Source: WGMI01 sp041739275 (lineage in GTDB: Bacteria > Bacteroidota > Bacteroidia > Flavobacteriales > Schleiferiaceae). Taken from it: DNA of 64,000 nucleotides. The stretch lies in assembly GCA_041739275.1 (NCBI GenBank), contig JBGSOF010000014.1, forward strand, positions 1 to 64,000. Direction: 5' to 3'. Under the pieces are notes generated by a model. That model ran no database searches and was not told where the DNA came from. It saw only the letters and a program-made list of their open reading frames with translations. Positions 60,574-64,000 of the stretch are shown in pieces; position 1 is the stretch's first letter; each line of letters starts with the position of its first letter. A program made the position numbers and the translations under genes.

Positions 60574-61698
60574 ATGATACCCAGAACCTTGTTCGCTATA
60601 CTCCGCGGTCGGTTCCATTGTGGAAAGGCGATTGTGCTGTTGGGCCCGCGTCAAGTGGGAAAGACCACCCTGTTGAAAGCATGCTTGGAGGGCGTGGATT
60701 TTCTCTTCTTGAATGGAGACGACGCCGAGGTTCGTTTGGTCTTGGAAGGTGCCGGAGCCTCAAAGTTGAAAGCGCTTGTGGGTGAGCGCCAATGGGTTTT
60801 TATCGACGAGGCCCAGAGGATACCGGACATCGGTTTGATCTCCAAGATTCTCACGGACCAATTTCCGGAGGTGCAGCTATTGATCAGCGGCTCTTCGGCG
60901 CTCGAGCTCGGCCAAAAGACCCAAGAGCCCCTTACGGGCCGCAAGTATGAATACCTATTGCTTCCGATTAGTTGGGAGGAATTTGAAGACCACGTAGGGG
61001 TACTGGAAGCTTCGGTTCAATTGAACGAACGGCTGGTGTTTGGGATGTATCCCGATGTCATCAATCGCAGAAGCGAGGCCAGCGAAATCCTGCAACAGCT
61101 CAGCTCGAGTTATTTGTATAAGGACATTTTTGCCCTTTCCGGAATTCAGAAGCCTGTAGTGCTCGACAAACTGTTGAAGGCATTGGCGTTACAGCTGGGC
61201 AACGAGGTGTCGTACAATGAACTCTCCCAGTTGTTGGACATCGACAAAGCCACGGTTGCCAAATACATAGACCTGTTGGAAAAGGCCTTTGTGGTCTTTA
61301 CACTCAACAGCTTCAGCCGCAATCAACGCAATGAAATCAAGAACAACCGAAAAATCTACTTCTACGACAATGGAATTCGGAATGCATTGATCAAGAACCT
61401 CAATCCGCTCGATCTCCGAAACGACAAAGGTGCCCTGTGGGAGAATTTCTTAATTGGTGAGCGCATCAAGACGCTTCACTACGCGCGGCAAACGGCCCAA
61501 TTGTACTTCTGGAGAACCGTGCAAAAACAGGAAATCGACTTGATTGAAGAACGCAATGGAACGCTGCACGCCTTCGAGTTCAAGTGGAATCGTCGAGGAA
61601 AACAAAAGATCTCTCCGCGCTTTTTAGACTCCTATTCGGCTACCGCTCAAACGATTGATCGAGAAAATTTTCGCGAGTTCGTTCGGTTTGTTCCATAA
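60574..61698 (+). CDS. AAA_14/DUF4143 ATPase
   Basis: From the ATG at 60574 (MIPRTLFAILRGRF) the product is 374 aa; a TTG at 60532 would read through the palindrome and is less likely. Walker A is VLLGPRQVGKTTLL (about 21-34), Walker B WVFIDEAQRIPDIG, and sensor-like LLISGSSALEL follows. The C-terminal DUF4143 domain includes SYLYKDIFALSGIQKPVVL, then KIYFYDNGIRNAL and a nuclease-like end (LYFWRTVQKQEIDLIEERN, HAFEFKW) whose ExD...E-x-K-like residues recall a PD-(D/E)XK fold. The family is very common in Bacteroidota, often in mobile or toxin-rich loci, and its role is unclear. Confidence 0.9.
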   Translation: MIPRTLFAILRGRFHCGKAIVLLGPRQVGKTTLLKACLEGVDFLFLNGDDAEVRLVLEGAGASKLKALVGERQWVFIDEAQRIPDIGLISKILTDQFPEVQLLISGSSALELGQKTQEPLTGRKYEYLLLPISWEEFEDHVGVLEASVQLNERLVFGMYPDVINRRSEASEILQQLSSSYLYKDIFALSGIQKPVVLDKLLKALALQLGNEVSYNELSQLLDIDKATVAKYIDLLEKAFVVFTLNSFSRNQRNEIKNNRKIYFYDNGIRNALIKNLNPLDLRNDKGALWENFLIGERIKTLHYARQTAQLYFWRTVQKQEIDLIEERNGTLHAFEFKWNRRGKQKISPRFLDSYSATAQTIDRENFREFVRFVP

Positions 61699-61789
61699 GG
61701 TCCATCAGACCGTTTCCACCTTATCGCATTGGTTCCGAGGCTCATCGAATCGAGGATTGAACGATGACGATCCTAGAAATACGGTCTAG

Positions 61790-61819
61790 AGTCACTCGGC
61801 AGGAACCGGGCGACTGAGA
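61790..61819 (+). repeat. Short dispersed repeat, copy 3
   Basis: GTCACTCGGCAGGAACCGG followed by GCGACTGAGA. GTCACTCGGCA and, 8 bp later, GCGACTG are both present (with 7-bp spacing) on the minus strand of the RAYT-linked 215-bp repeat. It lies between the ATPase gene and the small 48-aa ORF. Confidence 0.6.
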
Positions 61820-61832
61820 GGATGGGCGAGAT

Positions 61833-61979
61833 TTATGGTTTCAAGCGTACAATCTTATTGTCTTTCCAGATGACCAACTCAGAATTGACCTTTCTCTTAA
61901 AGTCAACGAGTCGTTTATAAACGAGTTCCATACCCGCTTTAATCAACGAGTTTTGGTCGATGCTCTTGTGTTTTGTCAT
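61833..61979 (-). CDS. 48-aa putative antitoxin-like protein
   Basis: The product MTKHKSIDQNSLIKAGMELV continues with a basic helix (YKRLVDFKRKVNSELVIWKD) and ends NKIVRLKP. The pattern (helix, NSELVxxKDNKIVxxKP) resembles short proteins that follow zeta-toxin-like or kinase-like genes in Bacteroidota. Here it starts 1 bp after the stop of such a fragment (TGAGATG). The role as antitoxin is inferred from size and place only. Confidence 0.5.
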   Translation of the reverse strand: MTKHKSIDQNSLIKAGMELVYKRLVDFKRKVNSELVIWKDNKIVRLKP

Positions 61980-61980
61980 C

Positions 61981-62196
61981 TCAATACTGTTTCATAAGTG
62001 CGAATTTATCGGGATTGAGCACCATCAACTCGTGATTTGTACACTTTTCTGCAACCAATTCAGGTCGTTCCTCAGAGTTATCAAAAACCATGACATTATC
62101 AGGAATGCCCAGATACAGTTCAAACAAATTCTCAAGTCCTCTCACACGACAGAAACCGAGCGCCTGAGATGCGAACGATACAAGTAGAAAATTCTC
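61981..62196 (-). pseudogene. C-terminal fragment of a probable zeta-toxin-like kinase
   Basis: An open frame without a start runs from the terminator at 62197 to a TGA at 61981-61983. It reads FASQALGFCRVRGLENLFEL, then YLGIPDNVMVFDNSEERPEL and ends LNPDKFALMKQY. The VMVFDNSEERPELVAEK-like part resembles the C-terminal end of zeta-toxin family kinases of Bacteroidota. The ATP-binding N-terminal two thirds are missing, so the toxin would be dead. The truncation point coincides with the terminator of the neighbouring T9SS gene. Confidence 0.45.
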
Positions 62197-62225
62197 AAAA
62201 AAAAACCCCGCCGAAGCGGGGCTTA
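62197..62225 (-). terminator. Rho-independent terminator of the last T9SS gene
   Basis: On the minus strand, AAGCCCCGC-TTCG-GCGGGGTT followed by a run of T residues: an 8-9 bp GC-rich stem with a stable TTCG tetraloop. It lies 18 bp after the T9SS gene's stop. Confidence 0.9.
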
Positions 62226-62242
62226 AAACGGTCTAAGAGGTC

Positions 62243-64000
62243 TTAGCGAACCACAAAGCGGGTGCTGGCGGTGCCGCGCTCCGAAGAGACGCTCATCACA
62301 TAGATACCGGCGCTGTAATCTGAAGCGTTGATCGAAATCGAACCGCTGGCGTTGTCGAATTGCGACAAAACACGGCCGCTCAAATCGAATACGCGCACGC
62401 TGTACGAACCTTGGCCGAGCTCAACCGTAGACACACCGGTAACGGGGTTGGGGTCCAAGCGAATCAAGTACTTTGCATCGGACTCATCTGCTCCGAGACC
62501 ACTCAGATTAATGGGAAGCGAGACTTGGTCAGTGCAACCTTGACCCGTCACCGTTAAAGACAGTTCCGCCAGGCCCGGCGCAGAATTCCACTGAACTGTG
62601 ACACTCGGTGTGTTTTGCCCCGCCATAATGCTTCCACCAATAACCTGCCAGAAATAAGAACTGAAATTGGGATTCGAGGGTGCCATATAGATCATCGCAG
62701 CCCCGGGCAGCGCATCAGTAAGCCACGAAACAGAAGCGGAATCAACCAAACTCAGAATGTCTACCCAAACGCTGTCAGAAACGCGAACACAAGCCGAGTC
62801 AAGGGATCGGCTAAATTGATACCATCCCCCTTCTGTGGCCCATAAGATCGTATCGTTGGCCCCCGTCACAAATTGTCCGTTGCGCATCCATTGGAAGCCA
62901 TTGGAAACACCCGGGTCTCCGATCAGATATACGCTGTCGCCTTCGCAAACGCCGTTGACCGAACCCACGAAAATACTGGGCTGAACATCGCTAAAGGGAT
63001 CCCGATAAACCGCTTGCGTTCTGCGCTCGCAAAAGGTGTTCGAACTCACCCAAACCGCTTGGGCCGATAATCCACCGCCCTGCCACCAAAAAGCGGTATC
63101 TGAAATCGAATTTATTTATCCATCGATAAACCAGTAAATGCTGTCGGCCCAAGTGGGCGGCGAGGACGAAAGAAGTATACTATCCCCGATGCAGAGATTC
63201 ACGAGGCTGTCGTTGGGAGTTCCTGCAGCGTCTATGGCAGGAGGCAGGTTGCAGCCCGCCAAAAAGTCGATGGTCGACTCGCGAAGCACATATCCGACTC
63301 GAACAAAGGATTGCAACGAAGGCACAAAACGCCAATCTTCTACACGAAAAGTTGCCTGAAATCGACCTTGGATATTGCTCGCGGTTAACCGTACAATTCC
63401 CTCCGACGAATCCACAACAATTCCATTGGCAGCGGGAAAGGGATCAGAGAAACTATGTGGGGCGATATATTGCAGAGCAGTATCCCTGTTTTCCAAGGAT
63501 GAGGTCCAACCAAAGTAAACAGAATCACCGTTGGTTTCAGTGAGATTGTGATCCCAGTACACGTCTTCGTTCAAGCAAGAAAAGAAGGGGGCGTCCCTTC
63601 CAAAGGAAATGCTGCTGTTTTCTCCATACGATCGATTGAGGTGCGTCTCCAGGTAAAATCTTTTTCCGCCGGGGGTCACCAAATTGGAAATGGAATTGGA
63701 TCGACAGCAAACACTCCAGCTAAACCAGAGTTCATTGCAACCCATTGGAATGATATACGCTTTTTTATAGACATGCTTGCTCATCGGTATATGCGACAAT
63801 GTATCGATCATACACAGTGGGTCGAGGGTACGGACCCCTCCGTCTGCTAAAGCATTATTTAAACTGTTAACCCGATTCAGGGAAAGTGTTGTACTCCCCG
63901 TGGGGAAACAACTTGACGAAATTTTTATGGATTGAGAAGAACCCAATCCCGCAGTGGACGGTCCATTGTCGCGGTACAGCACCATTTGAATTTCGTACTC
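62243..64000 (-). pseudogene. T9SS-targeted surface protein, 5' incomplete, with in-frame TAA at 63116-63118
   Basis: Two adjacent minus-strand frames, 62243-63115 and 63116-64000, are in the same reading frame and are separated only by TAA (63116-63118). Joined they give about 585 residues. The upstream part runs on past the window edge (EYEIQMVLYRDNGPST), then has KHVYKKAYIIP and ELWFSWSVCCRSNSISNL, features of a common Bacteroidota surface-protein family. Ig-like modules follow (CIGDSILLSSSPPTW; CEGDSVYLIGDPG), and then a T9SS type A sorting domain (IRLDPNPVTGVSTVELGQG ... AGIYVMSVSSERGTASTRFV). The protein reads WFIDG-stop-INSISDTAFWWQ; DGQ would be natural, so CAA to TAA is likely. If the stop is real, the truncated product would lack its sorting signal and not be exported by T9SS. 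Confidence 0.7.

Noticed and set aside
52684..62225. Prophage or integrative element integrated at the tRNA
   Set aside because: No integrase, phage structural, relaxase or conjugation gene was found, and no duplicate of the tRNA 3' end was seen in the window.
1..64000. Alternative genetic code with TAA read as Gln
   Set aside because: Many intact genes here (secA, uppP-cluster members, atpH, the small ORFs) end normally at TAA; only two genes carry an internal TAA.

Overview
The window reads as chromosome of a fairly GC-rich member of the Bacteroidota, most likely the Flavobacteriales side. The basis is the marker content and order: a SprE/PorW-type gliding and secretion lipoprotein, then bactofilin, then AtpZ; an atpB-E-F-H-A-G cluster without atpD/atpC; ftsX-DUF3098-uppP-truB; DUF3108, tryptophan 2,3-dioxygenase and an M23 peptidase together; and several large secreted proteins ending in type IX secretion (T9SS) type A sorting domains. 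Few genes have a recognisable Shine-Dalgarno. Two good promoter candidates have the Bacteroidota form (TTTG-N19-TANNTTTG).

Layout. 1-5.3 kb: a surface-protein gene with a premature stop, secA, and a T9SS cargo. 5.5-11.1 kb: a subtilisin-like T9SS protease and an SLC45-like sugar transporter. 11.1-13.4 kb: an AT-rich insert holding a restriction-modification module (divergent Dam-type methylase, controller-type XRE regulator, PD-(D/E)XK nuclease). 13.4-19.2 kb: a complete RND tripartite efflux operon. 19.3-24.4 kb: a small periplasmic protein and a 1510-aa BNR/PKD T9SS protein. 24.4-28.3 kb: biotin carrier protein, sprE, bactofilin, atpZ. 28.4-32.8 kb: a minus-strand block (delta-60 T9SS protein and a LytTR regulator/TPR histidine kinase pair) that separates atpZ from the rest of the ATP synthase genes. 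33.0-38.7 kb: the 4-TM AtpI-position gene and atpBEFHAG. 38.8-52.7 kb: housekeeping genes (truB, uppP, ftsX, leuS, tryptophan dioxygenase, M23 peptidase, recJ, HAD) ending at a tRNA with a CAT anticodon.

52.8-62.2 kb is accessory. It has a VIT-type metal transporter/4-TM/bestrophin operon, a REP-associated tyrosine transposase (RAYT) flanked by strongly structured 215-bp repeats, an AlkC-like DNA-repair gene, a class II Fic protein, a RES/Xre toxin-antitoxin pair, an AAA/DUF4143 ATPase, and the remains of a possible zeta-toxin module with a 48-aa companion ORF. Short repeats that share their core with the RAYT-linked repeats sit between these modules. The window ends in another T9SS cargo gene, also interrupted by an in-frame TAA.

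How the parts connect: SecA would deliver the signal-peptide proteins to the periplasm, and SprE/PorW belongs to the T9SS that would carry the sorting-domain proteins to the cell surface. The most unusual region is the RAYT/structured-repeat system together with the repeat-separated toxin-antitoxin cluster. All family assignments come from reading motifs by eye; no database search was run.
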